Source of the DNA: Alcanivorax sp.
GTDB taxonomy: Bacteria; Pseudomonadota; Gammaproteobacteria; Pseudomonadales; Alcanivoracaceae
Assembly: GCF_017794965.1 (NCBI RefSeq)
Contig: NZ_CP051240.1
Coordinates: 248,001 to 312,000 of the forward strand
Direction: 5' to 3'
DNA: 64,000 bases
The translations under genes and the position numbers were made by a program. How positions within the stretch are numbered: position 1 is the stretch's first letter; every line of letters begins with the position of its first letter. Positions 17,064 through 25,135 of the stretch are shown piece by piece. The notes under the pieces were generated by a model. The model did no database searches. It saw only the letters and a program-made list of their open reading frames with translations, and was not told the origin of the DNA.

Positions 17064-18013
17064 AGACCCTGATCGTTTCCACTGATGGCAAGCTGATGGT
17101 GACGCGGCCTTTGTGGCAGGCGGCAAGACAGTTTTTTGATTTCGATCATGTGGAAGTGACCCGTGAGCATGGACTGGAAGCCTACTTCAACGAGGCGGAT
17201 TTCAGCGGTTACGACCGGGTAGTGGCAGACACCAATCTGCGCCGGTTGGGCAAACGTTATCAGTGCCTGAAGCGCGCCCCGGGACTGGTGGTGTTCGATC
17301 ATGATGTCTGCCAGAACAATGTGCCCAGCAGTGAGTGGTATCACCGTTATCCGGCGGTCCTGCGTGATCTGGGCAAGGTGCGCATTATCGTATCCGGTGC
17401 GGCCCTGGCCCAGCAGCTTTGCGACGAGGGCATTGATGCCTGCTACCTGCCCAAGGGCTATGACGATAACGTTATTTCCCCTTTGGGTATTGAGCGGGAT
17501 CATGAGGCGGCGTTTGTGGGGCGGGTAAAGAACAAGGTGTACAAGCGCCGCAAGAAGTTCCTGCTGCGACAGGAAAAACTGGGACGGCTGGCGCTGTTGC
17601 GGGCGGAGCCCGGCGATGCCTATAACCGTTTGCTTAATCAGATCCGGATTTTTGTCAGCGCGGATATCGGTTTTGGCGAATACATGATCAAGAATTTCGA
17701 AGCCATGGCGGCGGGGTGTGTTTTGTTGGCCTGGCGACAGCCGGATATCGAGCAACAGTCGCTGGGGTTTATTGATGGCGAGAATGTGGTGCTGTACGAC
17801 AGCGAATCCGAACTGCTGGAAAGGCTGGCCTGGCTGAAACAAAACCCGGACCTGTTGAACCGGATTGCCAGCGCGGGTCAGCGGTTGGTATCCCAACGGC
17901 ATACCTGGACGGAACGCATGAAGGCCATGCCCGGGCTGTTGCAGCCAGAGATTCAGGCCGCGCCGCCAACGAACTGGTTGGATCGCCTGCGAATCATGGG
18001 AGCGGGAAAATGA
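17060..18013 (+). CDS. Putative LPS core glycosyltransferase (group 1-like)
   Basis: A 317-residue cytoplasmic protein whose C-terminal half resembles group-1 (CgeB-like) glycosyltransferases: LLNQIRIFVSADIGFGEYMIKNFEAMAAGCVLLAWRQ, then FIDGENVVLYDSESELLERL and a GQRLVSQRHTWTERM end. The N-terminal half has no strong motif beyond VVFDHDVCQNN. It overlaps the double kinase by 4 bp and the sulfotransferase by 4 bp, which places it in core assembly. The sugar and linkage cannot be read from sequence. Confidence 0.75.
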   Translation: MKTLIVSTDGKLMVTRPLWQAARQFFDFDHVEVTREHGLEAYFNEADFSGYDRVVADTNLRRLGKRYQCLKRAPGLVVFDHDVCQNNVPSSEWYHRYPAVLRDLGKVRIIVSGAALAQQLCDEGIDACYLPKGYDDNVISPLGIERDHEAAFVGRVKNKVYKRRKKFLLRQEKLGRLALLRAEPGDAYNRLLNQIRIFVSADIGFGEYMIKNFEAMAAGCVLLAWRQPDIEQQSLGFIDGENVVLYDSESELLERLAWLKQNPDLLNRIASAGQRLVSQRHTWTERMKAMPGLLQPEIQAAPPTNWLDRLRIMGAGK

Positions 18014-18786
18014 CGGCGATCAATCTGCATGTGGTGGGCTGCCCCCGAAGCGGTACCACGCTGATGGCAGAAATGTTGGTGGCCTGCTATCCGCATCAGG
18101 GGCATTCCGACCATGAAGAAACCCTGTTCAAGGTCGGGCCCCATGAAGACGGCATTCGTTTGTCGAAGAAACCCAACGATATCCTGTGGATGAGGCCGGT
18201 ACTGGAGCGTGATCCCAACCTGTTCGTGATCGCCATGATGCGAGATCCGCGCTCGGTGATTTGCAGCCAGCACAAGGCCTGGCCAGGCATGTATTTCTGT
18301 AATTATCCGGTCTGGAAGCGGGCAGAAAAGGGGGCGGCGAAGATTGCCGGGCACCCCCGGGTGTTGCTGTTGCGTTATGAGGACCTGGTCCGCGATCCCA
18401 TGAAGATACAGGCAGAGATTGAAGCGAGGTTTCCATTTTTGACCCGCAGTCATGACTTTGATCGTTTCCACGAAGTGGCAGAGTCCGGAGAGGATGCGCA
18501 GAACGCCCTGGGAGGGGTGCGCGAAGTGGATCTATCGAGGATTGCTGGCTGGAAGGCGCACTTGCCAAGGCTGAAACAGCAGATCGAGCGCTATCCTTCA
18601 TTGGTCAAGGATCTGGTACAGCATGGATATGAAGTGGATGATCAGTGGCTGGAATGTCTGGTGGACGTGGAGCCGGAAAACTTCCCCTGTCGGTACTCGG
18701 ATTCGTCGGAGTTCTGGAAGCATCTGGAGCAGAAGCTGCGCTTTTTTGGCAAGCGTCGACGTTACTACAAGGCAAGAGGGCTGTAA
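18010..18786 (+). CDS. Sulfotransferase-family protein in the LPS core operon
   Basis: A 258-residue protein with the two hallmarks of PAPS-dependent sulfotransferases. The 5'-phosphosulfate loop VVGCPRSGTTLMAEML is at residues 7-22, and the 3'-phosphate-binding region VIAMMRDPRSVICSQHK is near residue 75. Further along, LLLRYEDLVRDPMKI matches the conserved late motif of the family. These enzymes move sulfate from PAPS to a hydroxyl of a sugar or lipid. The 4-bp overlap with the glycosyltransferase and the 2-bp gap to the acyltransferase suggest that a core sugar is the acceptor, which is inference. Confidence 0.85.
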   Translation: MTAINLHVVGCPRSGTTLMAEMLVACYPHQGHSDHEETLFKVGPHEDGIRLSKKPNDILWMRPVLERDPNLFVIAMMRDPRSVICSQHKAWPGMYFCNYPVWKRAEKGAAKIAGHPRVLLLRYEDLVRDPMKIQAEIEARFPFLTRSHDFDRFHEVAESGEDAQNALGGVREVDLSRIAGWKAHLPRLKQQIERYPSLVKDLVQHGYEVDDQWLECLVDVEPENFPCRYSDSSEFWKHLEQKLRFFGKRRRYYKARGL

Positions 18787-18788
18787 CC

Positions 18789-19325
18789 ATGCAGCAATGG
18801 CGTGAGTTTATTTTTCTCGGCCTGACCAATCATCTGCCAAGACTCCGGTTCAGTGACAAGATCCGCTGGCTGCTGCTCAAGGCGGCAGGCTTTGATATGC
18901 AGGGGCGTTCTACGGTGTATGGGCCGGTGATCCTTCGCCCTATTGGTGGTGCGAAATCGGTGTCCATCGCCAAGGGCTGCTTCATCAACACGGAGGTTCG
19001 TTTTGCTTGCCCGAAAGCACGGATCAGCCTGGGCGAACGTTGCCGCATCGGGCCGCGGGTCTGTTTTGAGGGCGCCCAGCACAGCCTGTATCTCAATGAA
19101 AAAGGGCGTCGAGGCACCACCGGGGCACCGATTGTGGTTGGGGACGATGTGTGGATTGGTGCAGGAGTGATCATTACCGCGGGTGTCACCATTGGCGAAG
19201 GTGCCGTCGTAGCCGCTGGCGCAGTGGTGAGCAAGGATGTGAAGCCCTTTACCCTGGTGGGCGGGGTGCCGGCAAGAGTGATTCGGGATCTGAGTGTCAA
19301 AGATGATTCAACCGGTGAAAACTGA
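18789..19325 (+). CDS. Hexapeptide-repeat acyltransferase (maltose/galactoside O-acetyltransferase-like)
   Basis: A 178-residue left-handed beta-helix acyltransferase. Hexapeptide periodicity is visible from about residue 55 on (ISLGERCRIGPRVCF, then VVGDDVWIGAGVIITAGVTIGEGAVVAAGAVV), ending in the family's TLVGGVPARVIRD. The catalytic histidine is probably in the GAQHSLYL segment. It is the last gene of the plus-strand LPS operon, starting 2 bp after the sulfotransferase. O-acetylation of a core sugar is the natural guess. A reading frame extending upstream to 18645 would sit inside the sulfotransferase gene and is rejected. Confidence 0.85.
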   Translation: MQQWREFIFLGLTNHLPRLRFSDKIRWLLLKAAGFDMQGRSTVYGPVILRPIGGAKSVSIAKGCFINTEVRFACPKARISLGERCRIGPRVCFEGAQHSLYLNEKGRRGTTGAPIVVGDDVWIGAGVIITAGVTIGEGAVVAAGAVVSKDVKPFTLVGGVPARVIRDLSVKDDSTGEN

Positions 19326-19329
19326 TCGG

Positions 19330-20106
19330 TTACAGGCTTTTTCGGGGAAGCCGGTAGCGTTGGCCAAATTCCCGAATGAAGAGTTCCAGCCGTCGTAACA
19401 GGTTGGCGTTGTTTTTCTTTTTTCTGCGTCTCCTGTGCAGCTTGCTGCGCCCTTCTTCCAGGTTGGAATTGCCGGATTGCACCTGACAGAGCCCCGCTGC
19501 CTTCGGAACCACAGCAAACATATCCAGGTCCTTGCGGATCCAGCCGCCGGAGACAAAATCATCGGCGGGCAAATAAAACTCCTTGCTCAGATCCACCAGC
19601 TTCTGCGCCCCTGACGGGGTTACCATGTAGGCCCCCAGGCAATAGGCCCGGCGATTGGCAAACTTGGCCAGAATGAAATCGTCGTCCAGTCGTTGTTGAT
19701 ACCAGGCCGATGGCACGCATTTGGAGTAGTAGAGCATGGCCAGTTCCCATTTATGGGGGCGCGAAGCCAGTTGCTCAGTAACTCTTCGTGAGGCCGGAGT
19801 GAGTTTGGCGTCCCCTTCCAGTATCAGTGAAGGTCTGTCTGATTGGGCGGCGGTGATCCAGGCATTTCGGTGACTGAGAAAGCAGCCGATTTCCCCGGGG
19901 CTCAGATCCCGGCCAATCATGGCCAGTGATTTCTGATGATTGAAGCCCACCTCTTCCCAGCGATTCTGATGAACCGGCGGAGAGGTCTTGACCAGGTCGT
20001 AGTGCATCCCCAGGGTGGACAGCATGTCATCCAGATGCTGTCTTCGCGCTGTTTCCGTGGGTTGGGCTATGCCCAGCACATTGTAGGGTTGTTCAGGGGT
20101 GGGCAT
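19330..20106 (-). CDS. GT25-family LPS glycosyltransferase
   Basis: A 258-residue protein of the LPS glycosyltransferase family 25 (LgtB/LpsA type). The N-terminal LSPGEIGCFLSHRNAW motif near residue 68 and LGAYMVTPSGAQKL near 165 are family signatures, and PADDFVSGGW is the usual late motif. The acidic donor motif normally read as LEDDA is LEGDA here, a single substitution that could matter for metal binding. It converges with the acetyltransferase operon (4 bp apart) and overlaps the ligase-like gene upstream by 14 bp. Confidence 0.85.
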   Translation of the reverse strand: MPTPEQPYNVLGIAQPTETARRQHLDDMLSTLGMHYDLVKTSPPVHQNRWEEVGFNHQKSLAMIGRDLSPGEIGCFLSHRNAWITAAQSDRPSLILEGDAKLTPASRRVTEQLASRPHKWELAMLYYSKCVPSAWYQQRLDDDFILAKFANRRAYCLGAYMVTPSGAQKLVDLSKEFYLPADDFVSGGWIRKDLDMFAVVPKAAGLCQVQSGNSNLEEGRSKLHRRRRKKKNNANLLRRLELFIREFGQRYRLPRKSL

Positions 20107-21259
20107 GTGCTTTTTGAGCCTTTAGCAAAATCATGAGTATCGGCAGCCAGGTATAAAGCCAGAAGCTGTTAGGTGGTCGTACCGGATACACACCTTCGAA
20201 AAACTGGGTCGTCAGACCGAATAGCAGTATATACAGCCAGATGCTCTGCCGGGAGGCCCTGCCTCCGTGCTTTCTGACTGTCAGCCATATCAGCGCGATA
20301 AACAGGGCCAGAGCCAGTAACCCGCCACGCAGCAGTAGGGCAAAGTAGAGGCTGTGTGGTTCCAGTTTCTTGTCTTGCACCTGGGAAAAAACCGTCACAC
20401 TGCCCGAGAGCCCACTACCGGAGAGGAGATTGAATTCCGGGAAGTGAGAGAGGAATTCCCCCCAGAGTGAGGGGCGCTTGCTCAGCAGGCGTTCCGCGTC
20501 CAGATAGCCGGCCAGCATCAGCCCCACGATGGTGAGCGCTCCAGCCAGGCAGAGCGTCAGCCAAAGGGCTGCCAGTCTGTTACGTTGGTGGTGAAACAGG
20601 AATGCAAAAGGAAGCGTGACAGCCAGCCCGAGCATGGCGGCCCGGCTGCTTGCCAGAGTGATGGCAACCAGGAAAGGGAGGCACAGCAGAGCGGCAGACA
20701 GACGCACCTTTTTCATTAGCGACACGGTTAGCACGAGAAAGCCTACCGAGAGGGCCAGGCCGGTCTCATTGGGGTTGTCTCCCAAGTTGCCCATGCCGTG
20801 ATTGCCTCTGAAGATAACGCCTTCTCTGGCAAGCACGATGAAGAACAGGGCCAGGGCAATGAGGCTTGCTGCCAGAATGAGCGCCGGCAAGTGCTCTTGA
20901 AGTTGTGGATATTCAAGATGCAGATGTCGTACCGCTACGCCGAGACTGATCACAAAGAGGACACACTTGAGGTTCTTGCGCAGGGTGTCGAGTACATCGC
21001 CATCCACCCAGAGGCTTGGCAAGTAGAGCGCGATGGTGATCAGAGCCACCCAGAGCAGGGCGCGCTGATCATCCAGAAAGTAGCGGCGGAAATGAAACAG
21101 GGTGTAGTAAAGGGCGGGCAGAATCAGGCCGATATACAGGGTCAGATACTGTGCCTTGCTGGACGGCGCCAGGTAAAAACCACACACATAGAGCAGCAGG
21201 CCAATAATCAGCCAGTTGGAAAAAACGCGCTCACTCATGGATGGATAGGATGATGTCAT
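20093..21259 (-). CDS. O-antigen ligase / polymerase-like membrane protein (first copy)
   Basis: A ~388-residue polytopic membrane protein of the Wzy_C superfamily, which includes the WaaL ligase joining O-antigen or a capping sugar to lipid A-core in the periplasm. About eleven hydrophobic segments are visible, with a large periplasmic loop (about 255-320) containing FPEFNLLSGSGLSG and the EPHSLYFALLLRGG motif, whose histidine is typical of ligases. The start is set at the ATG at 21259, which overlaps the LpxL stop as TGATG. A longer frame reaches back into lpxL. A second related protein lies at 22189-23355. Confidence 0.8.
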   Translation of the reverse strand: MTSSYPSMSERVFSNWLIIGLLLYVCGFYLAPSSKAQYLTLYIGLILPALYYTLFHFRRYFLDDQRALLWVALITIALYLPSLWVDGDVLDTLRKNLKCVLFVISLGVAVRHLHLEYPQLQEHLPALILAASLIALALFFIVLAREGVIFRGNHGMGNLGDNPNETGLALSVGFLVLTVSLMKKVRLSAALLCLPFLVAITLASSRAAMLGLAVTLPFAFLFHHQRNRLAALWLTLCLAGALTIVGLMLAGYLDAERLLSKRPSLWGEFLSHFPEFNLLSGSGLSGSVTVFSQVQDKKLEPHSLYFALLLRGGLLALALFIALIWLTVRKHGGRASRQSIWLYILLFGLTTQFFEGVYPVRPPNSFWLYTWLPILMILLKAQKAHAHP

Positions 21260-22173
21260 CAGTAACGTTTGGCCTGACCGGGCGGTTGATGCTTGAAGCG
21301 TTTGTGCACCCAGAGGTATTGCTCGGGACATTTGCGCACATAATGTTCGATGGTTTTGTTAATGCGGGCCGTGTCTCGTTCGTCATCACCACTGGGAAAA
21401 TTGTCCAGGGCTGGGCCAAACTCGATTTCATAGCGTCCGTCAGGGTGACGGTAATGCGCGATGGGGATGACCGCGCATTTACCCATGCGCGCAATGCGGC
21501 TGGTGGCGGTAATGGTCGCGGCCGGAATGCCAAAGAACGGCACAAAGACAGCGTGTGCAGTGCCGTAATCCTGGTCTGGGGCGTACCAAATCACTTCCCC
21601 GTTACGCAGTCGACGTATCATCTGGCGGATATCAATCCGGTCAATGGTGCCTTTCACATAGCGGCGGCGCCCCCGGTCGATCAGCCTGTCGATGACCGGA
21701 TTGTCATTGGGGCGATACACCGCATGGAAATCAAGCTCCGTTGCCAGCATCCGTGAGCAGCTGTCCAGAGTATTGAAGTGCATCCCCAGCAGGAGGATGC
21801 CTTTACCTTCGGCTTTGGCCTTTTCAATGTGCTCCATGCCGACAAAGGTTGCCCGCTTGTTGAGGTCGATGCGGTGATTGTTATAACTGCCGGCCATTTC
21901 CAGAATGGCTTCGCCGGTGCTGATCATGCAGCGGTGGGCCAGGTTCAGTTGTTCTTCCTCTGAGCGCTCCGGAAAACACAGCCGTATGTTGGTGATGGTG
22001 ACCTGGCGGCGGGATTTCGCGAGATACCAGGCCAGTCGGCCAACGGTTCTGCCGAAGGCCTGAAGTATTGGCCAGGGCAGTTGCCCGATAAGCCAGAACA
22101 GCCCGACCCCGATCCAGGAGGGGATCAGGCGAGGATCGCTAAGCCGAGTGGGGCGTTGTTTGCGTTTTCCCAT
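21259..22173 (-). CDS. Lipid A acyltransferase, LpxL/LpxM (HtrB) family
   Basis: A 304-residue inner-membrane-anchored late acyltransferase that adds a secondary fatty acid to Kdo-lipid A. A hydrophobic anchor (about 20-40) is followed by the catalytic HX4D box in GMHFNTLDSC near residue 130. VIWYAPDQDYG and VFVPFFGIPAATIT are the other family landmarks, and PEQYLWVHKRFK is the C-terminal signature. The size is normal. The next gene starts within its stop codon. Whether it acts as LpxL or LpxM cannot be decided here. Confidence 0.92.
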   Translation of the reverse strand: MGKRKQRPTRLSDPRLIPSWIGVGLFWLIGQLPWPILQAFGRTVGRLAWYLAKSRRQVTITNIRLCFPERSEEEQLNLAHRCMISTGEAILEMAGSYNNHRIDLNKRATFVGMEHIEKAKAEGKGILLLGMHFNTLDSCSRMLATELDFHAVYRPNDNPVIDRLIDRGRRRYVKGTIDRIDIRQMIRRLRNGEVIWYAPDQDYGTAHAVFVPFFGIPAATITATSRIARMGKCAVIPIAHYRHPDGRYEIEFGPALDNFPSGDDERDTARINKTIEHYVRKCPEQYLWVHKRFKHQPPGQAKRY

Positions 22174-22188
22174 GGTTATGCCCGCTGC

Positions 22189-23355
22189 CTAGCGTAGTTC
22201 AGGTTGCGCTGAAGGCCGCTCGCAGAGGCGCGCAAACAGCAGGGCCAGTGGCAGCCACAGGCTCATCCAGCTGGCGTGGAAAGGCACCAGCAGGTAGGTG
22301 CCCACGGCAAACGCCATGCACAGCCCGGGAATCACGGTGATGGTATAGGCACCACGGGAGCCCTGGAAATCCTCACGCTGTAACAGGGCGGCCAGCGGAC
22401 TGCCCCAGCTGGCGATGAACAACACCAGGCCGATCAGGCCGAGGCTGTGTATCAACAGCAGGAACAGGTTGCGGGGGTGAGCCAGCTCAACCAGCGAGTC
22501 CCCATCGTGAGCCAGGACCCCGTTGAGACTTTCCTGATTGAGACCATTGCCAATCAGCGGGTGAAGGAAATAGCGGTCTATGGTCACATCTGTAGCGCCT
22601 TGTACCATCAGATACAGCGCAGCCAGTGCCGGAACCACTGCCAGCCAGGGGCGGGAAGTGCGGCTCACCAGCCAGGCAATAGCCAGCAACAGGCACATCA
22701 GCCCCAGAGGCAATGACACCAGCCCGATGAACACCAGTCCCATGGCGGCGCCGGCGAGGCGGCGTCCACCCTTGCCCCCGGTTCCTTCTTCCAGCCCCTG
22801 GGCCACCAGGATAAAGGTGGGCGCCACCATGGCCATCAGTGCCAGGGATGGGTCCAGGGAGGGAAGGCGGAAGATCAGGTTGGCGGGCTCGCTGAACAAC
22901 GGGCTGCTCAGGGGTTGGGTGGTGTAGTAACTCACAGTGACCATGGCAGCGACAACCATGGCGCACAGAGCCCCATTGGCCAGGGCCTGCTTGAAGGTGT
23001 TTCTGAAATACAGGTGTAGCCAACGGAAGATGCCCACCATGACCAGCAGCTGGACAACGCCCCGCACTGTCCGGGAGGTGTTGGGGTCCTCAGCCCAGGC
23101 CATGCTCAGCAGGGCCCAGCCCAGTAACAGATAAAAAGGCACCAGCAGTGGCGAGGTCAGTAGTCGGTGATCGCCGCTGACCATGGCCCGGGTGAGCAGG
23201 GTGAGCGATGGCAGGAAGAACAGCACATCCAGCACGTTCAGCAGCCCGATCCGGGAGTTGAACAGGAAGGTGCTGGTGAACATGACCGTAAAAGAGAGGG
23301 TCAACCACCAACGAAGCCAGCGTCCTTGCATGATGTTGGGAGGGAGAGGGGGCAT
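22189..23355 (-). CDS. O-antigen ligase-family membrane protein (second copy)
   Basis: A 388-residue polytopic protein of the Wzy_C/WaaL superfamily with about eleven hydrophobic segments and a long loop near 245-300. That loop contains RYFLHPLIGNGLNQESLNG and a LAHPRNLFLLLIHSLG motif, with the histidine in the position typical of ligases. It is the first gene of the minus-strand set and precedes the LpxL gene by 15 bp. Two such proteins in one core cluster suggest that one is the ligase and the other a polymerase or a second ligase. Sequence alone does not tell which. Confidence 0.82.
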   Translation of the reverse strand: MPPLPPNIMQGRWLRWWLTLSFTVMFTSTFLFNSRIGLLNVLDVLFFLPSLTLLTRAMVSGDHRLLTSPLLVPFYLLLGWALLSMAWAEDPNTSRTVRGVVQLLVMVGIFRWLHLYFRNTFKQALANGALCAMVVAAMVTVSYYTTQPLSSPLFSEPANLIFRLPSLDPSLALMAMVAPTFILVAQGLEEGTGGKGGRRLAGAAMGLVFIGLVSLPLGLMCLLLAIAWLVSRTSRPWLAVVPALAALYLMVQGATDVTIDRYFLHPLIGNGLNQESLNGVLAHDGDSLVELAHPRNLFLLLIHSLGLIGLVLFIASWGSPLAALLQREDFQGSRGAYTITVIPGLCMAFAVGTYLLVPFHASWMSLWLPLALLFARLCERPSAQPELR

Positions 23356-23548
23356 GGGGTTCGTGAAGCTCCTGACGATTTCTGATGGGGATCATACCCT
23401 TATCAGCGATGACTGTGAGTGACAGCAGCGGCAAAGTGTACTGTCCGTGCCCGTTTGCATCCACTGCCGGATGCCGCTGCAGCGTTCCTGTTCGGTTCCC
23501 TATGCTACACTTCGGCCACATTTGGCACTGTTGTGTTTTGGAGACGCT

Positions 23549-24982
23549 ATGCACAATCCGCAGATTCCCGTTCTGGCAAAGGCCCGCGTACTGGTGGCTG
23601 GCGATGTCATGCTGGATCGTTACTGGCACGGGCCCACCGGGCGGATTTCGCCGGAGGCGCCGGTGCCAGTGGTGCGGGTGACCGACCTGGAAGACCGTCC
23701 AGGTGGTGCCGCCAACGTGGCTCTGAATATGGCGGCGCTGGGCGCAGGGGCCGAGCTGGTGGGGGTTACCGGCGAGGACGAAGCGGCGCGGATTCTGGAA
23801 GAGCGTCTTCAGGCTGCGGAGGTGGGGTGTCATTTCCAGAAAGTCCCCGGTCTGCCCACCATCACCAAGCTGCGGGTGATCAGTCGCCAGCAGCAGTTAT
23901 TGCGGCTGGACTTCGAGGAAGCCTTCCACGATCAGGATCCCCAGCCCTTTGCTGAAAAGGTGAAAGCGCAATTATCCCGCTGTGGGGCTCTGGTGTTGTC
24001 GGATTATGCCAAGGGCGCGTTGCGCGACCCCCAAGGGCTGATTGCCATGGCCCGGGAAGCCGGTGTGCCGGTACTGGTGGACCCCAAGGGGTCTGATTTC
24101 AGCCGCTACCGTGGAGCCACGCTGTTGACGCCCAACCTCAGTGAGTTTGAGGCCGTGGTGGGAAGCGTGAAGGATGAGCAGGATCTCATCGCCAAGGGGC
24201 AGCAGCTGATTCGCGATTTCGGCCTGCAGGCCCTGCTGGTCACCCGCAGTGAAAAGGGCATGACCCTGTTGCGTGACGGCAAACCGGAGTTGCACCTGCC
24301 GGCACGGGCCCGGGAAGTGTTTGATGTGACGGGTGCTGGCGATACGGTGATCTCTGTTCTGGCCACGGCCATTGCCGCCGGCGCCCCCATGGAAGATGCG
24401 GTGGCCCTGGCCAACATTGCTGCCGGTATTGTGGTGGGCAAGCTGGGTACCGCCGTGGTCTCCGCCCCGGAGCTGCGCCGTGCAGTCCATCAGGAAGGCG
24501 GCTTTGGTCGCGGTGTGATGACCGAGGAACAGCTGCTGATCGCCATCGAGGATGCCCGAGCCCAGGGGGAGAAAATTGTCTTTACCAATGGCTGCTTCGA
24601 TATCATTCACGCCGGCCATGTGGGCTATCTGGATTCCGCCCGCCGCCAGGGGGATCGCCTGGTGCTGGCGGTGAATGGGGATGAGTCCATCCGTCGCCTG
24701 AAAGGACCGGGGCGTCCCATCAATCCCCTGGAGCGTCGCATGGCCGTACTTGCCGCCCTGGAAGCGGTGGACTGGGTCGTGCCCTTCGACACCGATACCC
24801 CGGAACCCCTGCTGGAAGCCATCAAACCGGACGTGCTGGTGAAGGGCGGGGACTACAGCGTGGAAGAGGTGGTCGGCCATGAGTTCGTTAAGGGCTATGG
24901 CGGCGAAGTGAAGGTGTTGGACTTTATTGATGATATTTCGACGACGAAGATCGTGGAGAGGATCAAAAAAGATAGTGAATAG
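23549..24982 (+). CDS. hldE: Bifunctional heptose 7-phosphate kinase / heptose 1-phosphate adenylyltransferase
   Basis: HldE phosphorylates heptose 7-phosphate at C1 and, after dephosphorylation by GmhB, activates it with ATP to ADP-heptose, the donor for WaaC and WaaF. The 477-residue protein is a fusion. A ribokinase-like kinase (about 1-320) has GDVMLDRYWHG, GGAANVALNMAALG and the catalytic DVTGAGDTVISVLA. A cytidylyltransferase-like domain (about 340-477) has FTNGCFDIIHAGHVGYL and the final FIDDISTTKIVERI. The ATG at 23549 is preferred over an upstream extension. The last residues (DSE) and the stop lie inside a 7-bp repeat array. Confidence 0.96.
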   Translation: MHNPQIPVLAKARVLVAGDVMLDRYWHGPTGRISPEAPVPVVRVTDLEDRPGGAANVALNMAALGAGAELVGVTGEDEAARILEERLQAAEVGCHFQKVPGLPTITKLRVISRQQQLLRLDFEEAFHDQDPQPFAEKVKAQLSRCGALVLSDYAKGALRDPQGLIAMAREAGVPVLVDPKGSDFSRYRGATLLTPNLSEFEAVVGSVKDEQDLIAKGQQLIRDFGLQALLVTRSEKGMTLLRDGKPELHLPARAREVFDVTGAGDTVISVLATAIAAGAPMEDAVALANIAAGIVVGKLGTAVVSAPELRRAVHQEGGFGRGVMTEEQLLIAIEDARAQGEKIVFTNGCFDIIHAGHVGYLDSARRQGDRLVLAVNGDESIRRLKGPGRPINPLERRMAVLAALEAVDWVVPFDTDTPEPLLEAIKPDVLVKGGDYSVEEVVGHEFVKGYGGEVKVLDFIDDISTTKIVERIKKDSE

Positions 24983-25135
24983 TTAATAGTGAACAGTTAA
25001 CAGCTGCGCGAGCAGCCGTTTTTGATTTTTCAAACGCAAGAGGCCGCGCCCATCCCTGGGCGCGGCCTCTTGCGTTTCACATGCAGAGCGGTAGCACGCG
25101 CAGCTGTTAACTGTTCACTATTAACTGTTAACTGC
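24972..25135. repeat. Composite convergent element: 7-bp arms around a GGCCGCGCCC hairpin
   Basis: The left arm 24972-25006 has units such as ATAGTGA, ATAGTTA and ACAGTTA. The right arm 25101-25135 is the inverted counterpart. 24981-25010 and 25097-25126 are exact reverse complements over 30 bp. The centre holds the terminator at 25032-25077. The stops of hldE (TAG, 24980-24982) and of the AraC gene (TAA, 25128-25130) lie inside the arms. Relatives with the same architecture are at 27762-27914, 43813-43969 and 58372-58610. Confidence 0.85.
25032..25077. terminator. Bidirectional terminator between hldE and the AraC gene
   Basis: A perfect 21-bp stem (AAACGCAAGAGGCCGCGCCC plus one more pair) with a 4-base loop. 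It ends in TTT on both strands and serves two convergent genes. Confidence 0.85.

Noticed and set aside
20616..21253. Plus-strand frames opposite the ligase-like gene
   Set aside because: Their products lack hydrophobic periodicity or motifs, whereas the minus-strand frame encodes a coherent polytopic membrane protein.
25032..25077. CRISPR-like repeat
   Set aside because: The palindrome occurs once per locus with no spacers and no cas genes; it is a terminator inside a composite repeat.
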